Shown one piece after another: positions 54,599 through 62,399 of a stretch of DNA of 64,000 nt. The notes under the pieces were generated by a model that saw nothing but the letters and a program-made list of their open reading frames with translations, had not been told where the DNA came from and made no database searches. The DNA is from Candidatus Saccharimonadota bacterium (lineage in GTDB: Bacteria > Patescibacteriota > Saccharimonadia > Saccharimonadales > Saccharimonadaceae). The first letter of the stretch is position 1, and every line of letters begins with the position of its first letter. The stretch lies in assembly GCA_017432425.1 (NCBI GenBank), contig JAFRJE010000023.1:1-64000 (forward strand). Reading direction: 5' to 3'. The position numbers were made by a program, and so were the translations under genes.

Positions 54599-56410
54599 TT
54601 AGGCGCGGTTTTCGCGTTTGCGTTTAATCGGGTCAAGTTGGCGCTTTCTGAGACGGAGAGACTTAGGCGTAACCTCGAGGAGTTCGTCGTCGAGGAGAAA
54701 ATCAAGACATTGTTCGAGAGAGAGTTGAGTGTGAGGGGTGAGTTGGATTGCGCCGTCGGAAGCGTGGGTGCGCATATTCGTTAGTTGCTTTTCGCGGCAG
54801 ATGTTGATGTCAATGTCCTCTTTTTTGTTAGAGAGTCCAACAATCATACCTTGATAGACGGGAACTTGGGGAGGGATAAAGAGAGTTCCGCGGGCTTGGG
54901 CAGCGTCGAGAGCATAAGCGGTTGAAGTTCCGGATTCGAAAGAAATCAAAGCGCCGTTTCGTTCGGGTTTGTATTTAGAGTCGACGGGTTGGTAGCCTTT
55001 CGGAATTGAGGACATAATGACCGTGCCCTTAGTTTCGGTCAGGAGATTATTCCTTAAACCGATTAGGGCGGCGGTAGTAATATGATACGTAAAGCGAGTC
55101 GTTCCGGAAGAAGTTAGCTCTTGGGAAACGAGATTCGCTTTGCGGACGCCGAGCTCCTGGGAGACGGCGCCAACAAACTGGGCGTCGACTTCGACGCTTA
55201 AAGATTCGACCGGTTCTTGTTTAACGCCGTCGATAATTTTATAAACAACTTCTGGGCGTCCGACTTCGAGTTCATAACCCTCGCGGCGCATGGTTTCGAT
55301 TAAAACGGAAAGATGAAGCTCGCCGCGACCGGAGACTTTATAACCAAGTCCGTCGGGGGTAATTTTTAGGGCGATATTCGTTTCGAGTTCTTTTTCGAGG
55401 CGTTCGGCGATTTGACGAGAAGTCGTAAATTCCCCCTCTTTCCCTTTTAGGGGGGAGGTATTTGGTCCGATATAAATCGAAAGTGTCGGCGGTTCGAGTT
55501 CGATTGTCGGGAGGGCTTCGGGGACGTCGCCAGTTGCGACCGTGTCGCCGATGTTTGCTTTTTCGATTCCGGTTAAAGCGACAATATCCCCGGCATAAGC
55601 TTCGCTAACTTCCTCTTTTCCGAGACCGCGATAAGTAAAAAGGTTTTCAATTTTCGCTTGAACGCTAGAGTCTTTTTGGAGCAGTTTAACCGTTTCGCCT
55701 TTTTTAAGTTTTCCGCGGTGGATTTTGCCGATAGCATATTTTCCGAGATAATTATCAGCGGCAAGAGCAGCAACAAGAAGCTGAGCGCCTTTTCCCTCGT
55801 TTTCGTCAATCGAGGGGGCGGAAATATCGTTGATGATTGACTCAAAAATAACGTTTAGATTATCATCAAGGTCGGTCGTCTTTCCGGCGCGGCCGTCGCG
55901 GGCGACGGCGTAGTAAATCGGATAGTTGAGCTGAGACTCGTCAGTCGCAAGTTCTAGGAAAAGATCAGAAATTTCGTCTTTGACTTCTTCGATGCGGGCG
56001 GCGGGTTTGTCGATTTTGTTAATAATAACGACCGGTTTTAGTTTGAGGTCGAGAGCTTTTCCGAGGACAAATTTCGTCTGAGGCATCGGACCTTCTTGAG
56101 CATCAACAATCAGAAGGACGCCGTCCGCCATATTTAGCGTACGCTCGACTTCGCCGGAAAAATCGGCGTGGCCTGGGGTATCAATAATATTGATTTTATA
56201 ACCATTGTAAAAAACAGCGGTCTGTTTCGCGGTAATCGTAATCCCGCGCTCATGTTCCTGATCCATGCTATCCATGATAAGGGTCTGGGACATTTCCGCC
56301 TGATTGTCGCGAAAAGTATTTGACTGTTTTAAAAGTCCATCAACAAGAGTCGTTTTACCGTGGTCGACGTGCGCGATAATCGCGACGTTTCTGATTTTTT
56401 CTTTATTCAT
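54599..56410 (-). CDS. typA: Ribosome-associated GTPase TypA/BipA
   Basis: This 603-residue translational GTPase has AHVDHGKTTL, the G2/G3 motifs (RGITITAK, DTPGHADF), NKIDKP, then EF-G-like domains and the TypA-specific C-terminus (RAHASDGAIQLTP-like: MRTHASDGAIQLTPHTQ). It supports ribosome assembly and stress growth. A TAAAAT box ends 9 nt before the ATG. Confidence 0.96.
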   Translation of the reverse strand: MNKEKIRNVAIIAHVDHGKTTLVDGLLKQSNTFRDNQAEMSQTLIMDSMDQEHERGITITAKQTAVFYNGYKINIIDTPGHADFSGEVERTLNMADGVLLIVDAQEGPMPQTKFVLGKALDLKLKPVVIINKIDKPAARIEEVKDEISDLFLELATDESQLNYPIYYAVARDGRAGKTTDLDDNLNVIFESIINDISAPSIDENEGKGAQLLVAALAADNYLGKYAIGKIHRGKLKKGETVKLLQKDSSVQAKIENLFTYRGLGKEEVSEAYAGDIVALTGIEKANIGDTVATGDVPEALPTIELEPPTLSIYIGPNTSPLKGKEGEFTTSRQIAERLEKELETNIALKITPDGLGYKVSGRGELHLSVLIETMRREGYELEVGRPEVVYKIIDGVKQEPVESLSVEVDAQFVGAVSQELGVRKANLVSQELTSSGTTRFTYHITTAALIGLRNNLLTETKGTVIMSSIPKGYQPVDSKYKPERNGALISFESGTSTAYALDAAQARGTLFIPPQVPVYQGMIVGLSNKKEDIDINICREKQLTNMRTHASDGAIQLTPHTQLSLEQCLDFLLDDELLEVTPKSLRLRKRQLDPIKRKRENRA

Positions 56411-56458
56411 AGAACTCTTATTTTACCACTTTTAGCGGCAAAAAGCAAGAGTTTATCT

Positions 56459-57163
56459 TTATTTTAGCTGGGAGAGGAAGCTAGAAATTCGGGAGTTAAA
56501 GGCTTCGACGCGTTCGTCCGTCCAATATTCTTCGGGAGTTTTCGCATCGGCGGTATCTTTTGAGGTCTCGAAATCGTTGCCAATGATAACGCCGTCTTTA
56601 ACAAAAACTGCGTCGGGGACGTAAAGATGGCGATTGCCGGCTTCGTCATATTGGAGATTTGAGCCGAGGAGTTCGGTCAGTTTATGGTATTCCTCGGTAT
56701 CGTTTTGCCAATCGTCGTAAGTATTATGGTAATAAATTTTTTCGATTCCGGCTTCTTTTGCGAGAGAGTTCAACATCGGCGCATAAGCCTGGCACCACGG
56801 ACACTGCGGAAAACCGAGAAAGACGACGCCGGTTCCGTGTTCAAGAATTTCGATAACTTCTTCGCCGGTTTGGTAAACGAAAAGATTATCTTTTTCGACT
56901 TCGGAATATTCGGCAGAAAACCTTTCGGCGTCAGTCATGAGGTTTATTTTTGCGAGATAAAAAGCGAGCCCGAGGACGAGCGAAAGAAAAACAACAAATC
57001 CAACCCCAATCATCATAACGCCAAAACAGAGATGATGCGCTTCGGTTTTTCCGGGTTTATGACAAGTTTTGGTTGGTTTTTTAGAATTTTGAACTGGTTT
57101 TTTAGCGACGGTTTTTGGTTTCGCAGTTTTTTGAGAAGATTTAGTAGATTTTTTAGTAGCCAT
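56459..57163 (-). CDS. Membrane-anchored thioredoxin-fold protein
   Basis: This 234-residue protein has a Lys-rich, Pro-containing N-terminus (about 1-42), one membrane segment (about 47-72) and an outer thioredoxin-like domain with the redox motif CPWC in VVFLGFPQCPWCQAYAP. It probably makes or isomerises disulfides outside the membrane, in line with the many cysteine-containing secreted proteins here. TAAAAT ends 6 nt before the ATG. Confidence 0.82.
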   Translation of the reverse strand: MATKKSTKSSQKTAKPKTVAKKPVQNSKKPTKTCHKPGKTEAHHLCFGVMMIGVGFVVFLSLVLGLAFYLAKINLMTDAERFSAEYSEVEKDNLFVYQTGEEVIEILEHGTGVVFLGFPQCPWCQAYAPMLNSLAKEAGIEKIYYHNTYDDWQNDTEEYHKLTELLGSNLQYDEAGNRHLYVPDAVFVKDGVIIGNDFETSKDTADAKTPEEYWTDERVEAFNSRISSFLSQLK

Positions 57164-57194
57164 ATTTTTATTTTAACATAAGCAGAATAGTTTT

Positions 57195-57228
57195 TTCAAT
57201 AAAAATAAGCCCGCTCTAGGGGCTTATT
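57195..57228 (-). terminator. Terminator of the tRNA-Val/tRNA-Lys transcript
   Basis: AATAAGCCC (57204-57212) and GGGCTTATT (57220-57228) form a 9-bp stem with a 7-nt loop. On the minus strand it is followed by a T-rich run. It lies just after the two tRNA genes. Confidence 0.8.
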
Positions 57229-57247
57229 TGTTTTTCTAGGCTAAGGG

Positions 57248-57324
57248 TGGTGAGCCGGGAGAGGCTCGAACTCTCGACACCGGGCTTAAAAGGCCCGTGC
57301 TCTAACCAACTGAGCTACCGGCCC
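57248..57324 (-). tRNA. tRNA-Lys (anticodon TTT)
   Basis: Acceptor GGGCCGG/CCGGCTC, anticodon stem CGGGC/GCCCG with loop CTTTTAA, T arm GAGAG/CTCTC and encoded CCA. It is a likely substrate of MnmA encoded upstream. Confidence 0.96.
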
Positions 57325-57344
57325 AGAAAGTCTAGAAAATTGAC

Positions 57345-57421
57345 TGGTGGACTCTAGAGGACTTGAACCTCTGACCTTTTCTACGTCAAAGAAACGCTCT
57401 AGCCAACTGAGCTAAGAGTCC
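57345..57421 (-). tRNA. tRNA-Val (anticodon GAC)
   Basis: Acceptor GGACTCT/AGAGTCC, anticodon stem TTTCT/AGAAA with loop TTGACGT, T arm AGAGG/CCTCT and encoded CCA. It lies 20 nt from tRNA-Lys on the same strand. Confidence 0.95.
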
Positions 57422-57474
57422 CTAGCCTTTTTATTTTAGCTCAATTTTAGAGTTTTGTAAAGACTAGAAAAGTT

Positions 57475-57798
57475 TTAGAGAAGCGAAACGAACTCGTCGT
57501 AGTATTTTTGGAGTTTCTTAGGGTCGGTTCTGAAAGAATTGCCGTTAAAATAGTCACAAAACTCCTCGCGGGCGCGACAAACTTCTTTTAGCTTCCCAAA
57601 CTCCTTTTTCTGTTGGAGCGAGTCGATTGTAAAGTCGAAGAGTTCTAGGGCTCGCTCGAAGCACCCTTGAAAGCGACGGGGATTATCTTTGTTTTTAAGA
57701 GAGCGGGAGACTTCGCTACCGATGTTCCCCATTTGGTAGGCGAGGGATTTCTCCGACCAAGATTCTCGGAGGGTTTTATGCTGGATTATTTGATCCAT
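57475..57798 (-). CDS. Small helical protein of unknown function
   Basis: This 107-residue helical protein begins MDQIIQHKTLRESWSEKSLA and continues with YQMGNIGSEVSRSL, ERALELFDFTID and CRAREEFCDYF. The pattern is one I have seen as a conserved unknown protein in diverse bacteria, but no function is known to me. It overlaps the end of a 49-codon gene by 13 nt and is probably its partner; a toxin-antitoxin-like pair is possible but unproven. Confidence 0.65.
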   Translation of the reverse strand: MDQIIQHKTLRESWSEKSLAYQMGNIGSEVSRSLKNKDNPRRFQGCFERALELFDFTIDSLQQKKEFGKLKEVCRAREEFCDYFNGNSFRTDPKKLQKYYDEFVSLL

Positions 57799-57935
57799 TT
57801 TTTAACGACCGCTTTAATTTTTTCGCGAATTTCGGGATTTTCTACGTCGACGACCGCTTTAACCATTTCGCCGTTCAAAACGTTTTCTGAATTTTTTAAA
57901 TCAGATTTGTTGATTTCTTCTTCTAGAATTTTCAT
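57786..57935 (-). CDS. 49-residue protein, likely internally deleted DUF5674
   Basis: A short frame starts at ATG 57935, 7 nt after TATAAT. It encodes MVKAVVDVE followed at once by NPEIREKIKAVVKKW. In DUF5674 proteins of about 105-110 residues, as I recall them, MVKAVVDxE lies near residue 25 and VE(D/N)PEIRxKI near the end, so about 60 residues seem to be missing, joined at the two similar VE segments. The frame is intact. Whether the short form works is unknown. Confidence 0.6.
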   Translation of the reverse strand: MKILEEEINKSDLKNSENVLNGEMVKAVVDVENPEIREKIKAVVKKWIK

Positions 57936-57957
57936 ATGATATATTATATAATATCTT

Positions 57958-59748
57958 TTACTCCAATTCGAGTATTTTGCTTACTTTCTCGAATAAAACT
58001 TTAAAGGACGAAAAATCTTTTTTGTTGTAATTGATAGTTTCTCTCCAGAAGACCGCTTTGTTCCCTAGAAATTTTGATACTCTCCCAGGCTTGTCGGGAT
58101 TTATGCCGTAGTGATTTTGCCCTAATGTCTTATTTTTGAAATAAAGTTCTATACTAAGACAACTATAGCTCTTAAAAATACTGCTAGCAATTTTATTTCT
58201 ATACTTAGGAACTGGTAGAATCATGGTTGATATACCAATTTCGGTTTTGTGCTTTCTATAGAGCCCATCCTTATCATTTCCTAAAATTCTACTCCAATTT
58301 TCTTTCAATAGTCCATCGAACGACGAATACGCTTCGTCAAAATCAAATAAACCCAAGACTTTTTTGCCACAAATAGTACTAGGAAAGTTAGACCGGTTCA
58401 GGAAACCATAAAGATTCCTATGACCATTAGCTGAGATTATTTCGAACGGGGCTTTCGTAACAAATTTTTGTCCAAAATTTGTTTCATTGAATTCTATATC
58501 ATGGACTTTGAGCCAAGCAACTTTATAAATTTCGGTATGTTGGTCTTCAACCAATAAAACTGGTTTATTAGTTACCTCAATATTGTTTATAATGTTTTTT
58601 ATTTCTGCGTTGGTCGTTTTAAGTCGTTTTCGAGTTTCTTCTATTTCTCGGAAATCCTTTGCCAAAATTTCTTCCCCGAATGGCAGTTCGATAAGTTTTA
58701 TTTCTGTATGGTTTTCAATTCCTACGACGGAGATTGGGTCGTGAGTAGTGATAATGAATTGTATTTTGGGAAAACTTTTGATAATTTCCGGTATTACACG
58801 CGACGCAATCTCTCCAGTCGTATGAGCGTCAATTTCATCGATTATCACGAGCCCTTCATTTTCTGTTGGAATTTTATTTTGATTTCCGATACGTAAAACA
58901 TTCAGTAAAAGGTTCAAGGCGGTTAATTGCCCCATTGATAAATTCTCAAAAGAATTTAAAACGACTTGTCTGCCGGCATCTATAATCGATAGCCTGTCGT
59001 AATGGTTCGTACTAACATTTAGAAGAACGGGCGTTTTTTGTTCTAAAATTTTACTCAGAAAACTAGTAATCATATTTATTCTGAGTTCACAAAAGGGATT
59101 ACCCCCATTCACTACATAGTGGTCAAGGACTTCATTCGTGAGCCAAATATAATTATCTTTCAGCGAGTTTATTAATTCAAGTTTTCTGCCCAGTTCTCCG
59201 ACGTACCAAGTTTTCTGAGAAAAATCCTCATTAAAAAACACTTCGGTTCGCCAGCTTTCATCTTCAAAGCGATTTGCCGGAAGAAAGAAAACACTTTCGC
59301 TCAGCATTTTTTGGCGCAAATCTTTTTTGTTTTCTTTTTTTATATCAAGTATATTTTTCGCCTGATTTTCACTCCAGGGTATTTTTGACTCTTCTACATT
59401 GAGCTCACTGATTAGTTCTTCTTTAGAATAGCCATATTGCTCAAGATAAGATATTTCTTCTTTGTCAATATTCCCACTAACCCAAATATAACCTTTATTT
59501 GCGCCAACTCTAAGAAATTTTGGCGAAGCAACTCTGAAATATGTATGGTTCAATCCGTTCGCCGGCGGAGTAATGTCTCGAAAACCAAGTTCAGTAAAAT
59601 ATTCATGGATAAAATCTACCAAAGAAGAAATTAACAGAGTTTTGCCGCTACCATTACCGCCGATAAAAGCAACAGATTTTCCTTTTAGCTCAATATCTAG
59701 GTGCTTAAAAGGCCCAATATTCTTTATTATTATGCGATTTATTTTCAT
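57958..59748 (-). CDS. OLD-like ATPase with TOPRIM-like C-terminus
   Basis: This 596-residue protein has an ABC/SMC-type ATPase: Walker A GGNGSGKT near residue 30, signature LSMGQLTALNLLL, Walker B LVIIDEIDAH and a switch His in ITTHDP. Beyond residue 395 a second domain begins VLLVEDQHTEIYKVAWL and continues with LGLFDFDEAYSSFDG, the acidic spacing expected of a TOPRIM nuclease as in OLD proteins. Members of this group often act in phage defence. No HNH or UvrD partner adjoins it. A TAGAAT box lies 6 nt before the ATG. Confidence 0.7.
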   Translation of the reverse strand: MKINRIIIKNIGPFKHLDIELKGKSVAFIGGNGSGKTLLISSLVDFIHEYFTELGFRDITPPANGLNHTYFRVASPKFLRVGANKGYIWVSGNIDKEEISYLEQYGYSKEELISELNVEESKIPWSENQAKNILDIKKENKKDLRQKMLSESVFFLPANRFEDESWRTEVFFNEDFSQKTWYVGELGRKLELINSLKDNYIWLTNEVLDHYVVNGGNPFCELRINMITSFLSKILEQKTPVLLNVSTNHYDRLSIIDAGRQVVLNSFENLSMGQLTALNLLLNVLRIGNQNKIPTENEGLVIIDEIDAHTTGEIASRVIPEIIKSFPKIQFIITTHDPISVVGIENHTEIKLIELPFGEEILAKDFREIEETRKRLKTTNAEIKNIINNIEVTNKPVLLVEDQHTEIYKVAWLKVHDIEFNETNFGQKFVTKAPFEIISANGHRNLYGFLNRSNFPSTICGKKVLGLFDFDEAYSSFDGLLKENWSRILGNDKDGLYRKHKTEIGISTMILPVPKYRNKIASSIFKSYSCLSIELYFKNKTLGQNHYGINPDKPGRVSKFLGNKAVFWRETINYNKKDFSSFKVLFEKVSKILELE

Positions 59749-59771
59749 GCTATTATTCTATCATAATTTTC

Positions 59772-59800
59772 TTGACTTAAATAGCATACTATTTTATAAT
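59772..59800 (+). promoter_or_regulatory. Possible plus-strand promoter facing the surface gene
   Basis: TTGACT (59772-59777), 17-bp spacer and TATAAT (59795-59800) read rightward, antisense to the 3' end of the gene at 59874-60794. A 95-codon plus frame starts at 59805, but its protein is mostly the acidic complement of the other gene and is not convincing. Confidence 0.4.
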
Positions 59801-59873
59801 TTTTATGTTTTTAAAAAACATAGTTCGGCTAGCTTACGCCTGTTATAAACAGCAAATTATCTGTGATGGCTAC

Positions 59874-60794
59874 TTATTTATTTTCCTTCTTTCCATTGAG
59901 GATTTTGAAGATAGTAAGGAAGATGACGACGGCGATGATGAAGAGGAGCCAGAGTGGGCAGACGATAACTATCTTATCGACTTTCTGATTTACACCTTCG
60001 AACTCGACGTTATAGATGACGTGGAAGATGCCGATAGAAGGAGTTTGATCCCATTCGATAGATGTGTATCGCGTATTGCCCGGCATAATTAATACCGAGT
60101 CTGGGTTTTCTTCGTTTGTAAACACCTCCTCGTTAGAGAAAAGCGGAAATATCTGTAAAGTATGAGTGGCACGCGAATGAACATTGCCGTTATTTTTAAT
60201 TTTTGAGCTACCAGCAATGCTCCCGGAGAATAAGAAACTTGGTACGTCAATATCGTTAATTTCCCCTTTCCTGACCGTTTCACCAACTACATCAGCGTAA
60301 ATAAGATGGACGGATTCGTAGATTTCTCGTAAGTCAACGGTAGTATTGTCCACTCTATGTTCAGCAGAAGAAACCACAATCGAGGCGTATTGTCCGCCAG
60401 CGGGGGCGTCCTCAGGGACATTAATATAGAAGCGAACTTCCTTATTTGAATTCGGAGGTATGACTCCCTCTGTTTCTTTTAGCTCGATCCAATCAGTTAT
60501 CATGTTATAATCACCATTATTATATGCGACTAATGAGCCCTCATTATTATCGTCCACACTAAAAGGCTCTACCCGTAGAGAATAGTAAAAATCAGACTCG
60601 CTTGTCCCTGGATTTACTATGTCGAAATTCCCAACATATGTCTCGCCTGGGGACAACGTTATAAACTGGTACATCGGAGATAAGGAAAACTCGCCAGCAA
60701 AAGCTGGGATAGTGGGGACGCAAGAAGCTCCAAGAATTACCGTCAAAATAGCGAGAGCAATTTTTGATATTATAGTATTTTTGTTACGTTTCAC
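59874..60794 (-). CDS. DUF916/WxL-interacting-like surface protein
   Basis: This 306-residue protein starts at GTG (AAAGGA 7 nt upstream). It has a signal peptide (cut near AFA-GE), two immunoglobulin-like domains (LSPGETYVGNFDIVNPG, then APAGGQYASIVVSS) and a C-terminal membrane segment with a KKENK tail. That layout is that of the WxL-interacting proteins (DUF916) of Gram-positive bacteria, which hold WxL proteins at the wall. The WxL-like gene lies two genes upstream on the same strand. Confidence 0.65.
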   Translation of the reverse strand: MKRNKNTIISKIALAILTVILGASCVPTIPAFAGEFSLSPMYQFITLSPGETYVGNFDIVNPGTSESDFYYSLRVEPFSVDDNNEGSLVAYNNGDYNMITDWIELKETEGVIPPNSNKEVRFYINVPEDAPAGGQYASIVVSSAEHRVDNTTVDLREIYESVHLIYADVVGETVRKGEINDIDVPSFLFSGSIAGSSKIKNNGNVHSRATHTLQIFPLFSNEEVFTNEENPDSVLIMPGNTRYTSIEWDQTPSIGIFHVIYNVEFEGVNQKVDKIVIVCPLWLLFIIAVVIFLTIFKILNGKKENK

Positions 60795-60807
60795 TTTTAT
60801 ATCCTTT

Positions 60808-61431
60808 CTATTCTTCTAGTGAAGTCTTACAGCTAAACCCTTTAGCTTCATAGCTATTCTTATATTCCACGAGAGTTACTGGTAATTCTCCTGAATCTAA
60901 TCCATCCACGACAAAATAGCTTTTCGCTCTATCGTCCATTTTCCCGTCAGAGGTATGGAGAGTGAGCACCAAATCACTATCGATAATCGAAAACTTATTG
61001 CTGAATTTCTCAAAAGAATAGCCAGATTCAGCAAGGTTTTTAGCGAATTGAGCATGAAGAAGAGATTCGGCTTGGGCCGCTTCTAGTCTTTCAGAAAAGT
61101 GGAGTGTATATTTTAGGTTGGCAGAGTTAAACTCTTTGTCGCCATAGAAAATCATGCTTATCTTGAGTTCTTTATCATCAGAACTGATTTCGTTAGCTTT
61201 ATCGTAAGTAATATCATTAGATATACACTCGACATATTCATTTTTTAGGTTTTCCGGATAGCGACCGGAAACGGTTCTAGTTCCTCTTAGTAACCAGACA
61301 ACAATTAAGATTATAATTAGTAATAATAACAAAGAAGAAAACAGCTTCAACAATTTATGATCTTTTTTCTTTTCTTTGGTACGTTTTTTATTGCCCGACG
61401 TCTCGGGCTTAAAATATAAGGTTTCTTCCAA
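60808..61431 (-). CDS. Single-anchor outer protein of the WxL-like cluster
   Basis: This 207-residue protein has a very basic N-terminus, one membrane segment (about 29-49) and an outer alpha/beta domain with two cysteines (VECISND and SCKTSLEE). Start is TTG, with AGGAGG 4 nt upstream. Not recognised. It lies 13 nt before the DUF916-like gene, so they share a transcript. Confidence 0.6.
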   Translation of the reverse strand: MEETLYFKPETSGNKKRTKEKKKDHKLLKLFSSLLLLLIIILIVVWLLRGTRTVSGRYPENLKNEYVECISNDITYDKANEISSDDKELKISMIFYGDKEFNSANLKYTLHFSERLEAAQAESLLHAQFAKNLAESGYSFEKFSNKFSIIDSDLVLTLHTSDGKMDDRAKSYFVVDGLDSGELPVTLVEYKNSYEAKGFSCKTSLEE

Positions 61432-61481
61432 AATACCTCCTGTTTGTTATATTAATTATACATAAAGAAACAGAAAAATGG

Positions 61482-61512
61482 AATAAAAATCTCCCCATTG
61501 CTGAGGAGATTT
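61482..61512 (-). terminator. Terminator after the WxL-like gene
   Basis: AAATCTCC (61487-61494) and GGAGATTT (61505-61512) form an 8-bp stem; on the minus strand a T run follows. It separates the abundant-looking secreted protein gene from the two downstream genes. Confidence 0.8.
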
Positions 61513-61536
61513 AGGTCGTCAAATCGCTTATCGTGA

Positions 61537-62274
61537 TTACTCTGCTAGTTGAAGGAGAGTATAGACAACATCGCCTTGGTAGGTAGCGGCTTTCTGATCT
61601 GGTTTGACGCCAATACCGTAAGTAACAGTAATAGAATCACCGGTCTCAGCTGTAGTGACTCCAGCTTTATGAGCAATTCGAGTCGGAGCGGCCGTAGCGT
61701 GTTTAGCTTGAGCATCGACAGTTACTCCACCAGTTTGTGCTACCCCAAAGAGAGCATAACCAGAAACGGACGCAGAGTAAGAAGCACTCGGTGCAATCGT
61801 TGCACCTTCACTAACAGCAGCGTTATTCTCCCATTCCTGGAGCGTACCTAAAGCAGCTTTGACTTCGTAACCAAGATTATTGTTACAAACGATTTTCATA
61901 GTCGTTGTACCAAGATCGTCACGAGTAGTACCGGCGAACATGGAGTAGGTTAATTTATCGACGGATTTGTTGGCATTTGTACCAGAAGCGTTGTCCGGGG
62001 TACGACCAGTACCGTCAGAAGCAGTAACAGTAGACCAAGTCGGAGCAGTTCCACCATCAGTTGCAGCGACAGTAGAGCCAGCGGTATGGGAAATACCAGA
62101 AACCGGATCGAGAGGAAGCGTAGCGCTACCGAATGTACAAGACGGAAGAACCGTAATGTTTAGAGTATCGGTATGTTGGTCGCTTTCCGTGTCTGTAGCG
62201 AAAGTTGCTACCGGAGCTAAAGCAACTGCGAGGCCGGCAATGACGCCGAGACCGGCAATAATTCTTTTGGACAT
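61537..62274 (-). CDS. Secreted WxL-like surface protein
   Basis: This 245-residue protein has a clean signal peptide (cut near TFA-TD), a Thr/Ala/Gly-rich beta-structured body, two cysteines (LPSCTFG, KIVCNNN) likely to pair, and the ending ATYQGDVVYTLLQLAE. The end recalls the YxGxhxWxL close of WxL domains with Tyr in place of Trp. Low Lys, high Thr/Ala content suits an abundant cell-surface protein. It has its own terminator. The WxL label is moderate; another beta-sandwich coat protein is possible. Confidence 0.6.
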   Translation of the reverse strand: MSKRIIAGLGVIAGLAVALAPVATFATDTESDQHTDTLNITVLPSCTFGSATLPLDPVSGISHTAGSTVAATDGGTAPTWSTVTASDGTGRTPDNASGTNANKSVDKLTYSMFAGTTRDDLGTTTMKIVCNNNLGYEVKAALGTLQEWENNAAVSEGATIAPSASYSASVSGYALFGVAQTGGVTVDAQAKHATAAPTRIAHKAGVTTAETGDSITVTYGIGVKPDQKAATYQGDVVYTLLQLAE

Positions 62275-62399
62275 AATAATTATTATTTCCTTTTTATAGT
62301 TTTTTAGTTTATATTAAATAATTGACCTTTGTGATTTCTATTTTACATTAGCGGAATGAGGCTGTCAAGGATTATTTTTATGGTTAAAGATATTCGTCT

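Noticed and set aside
59805-60092. 95-codon plus frame after a promoter-like signal
   Set aside because: Mostly antisense to the DUF916-like gene; the acidic block is the complement of the C-terminal membrane segment region. The promoter is kept as a separate observation.
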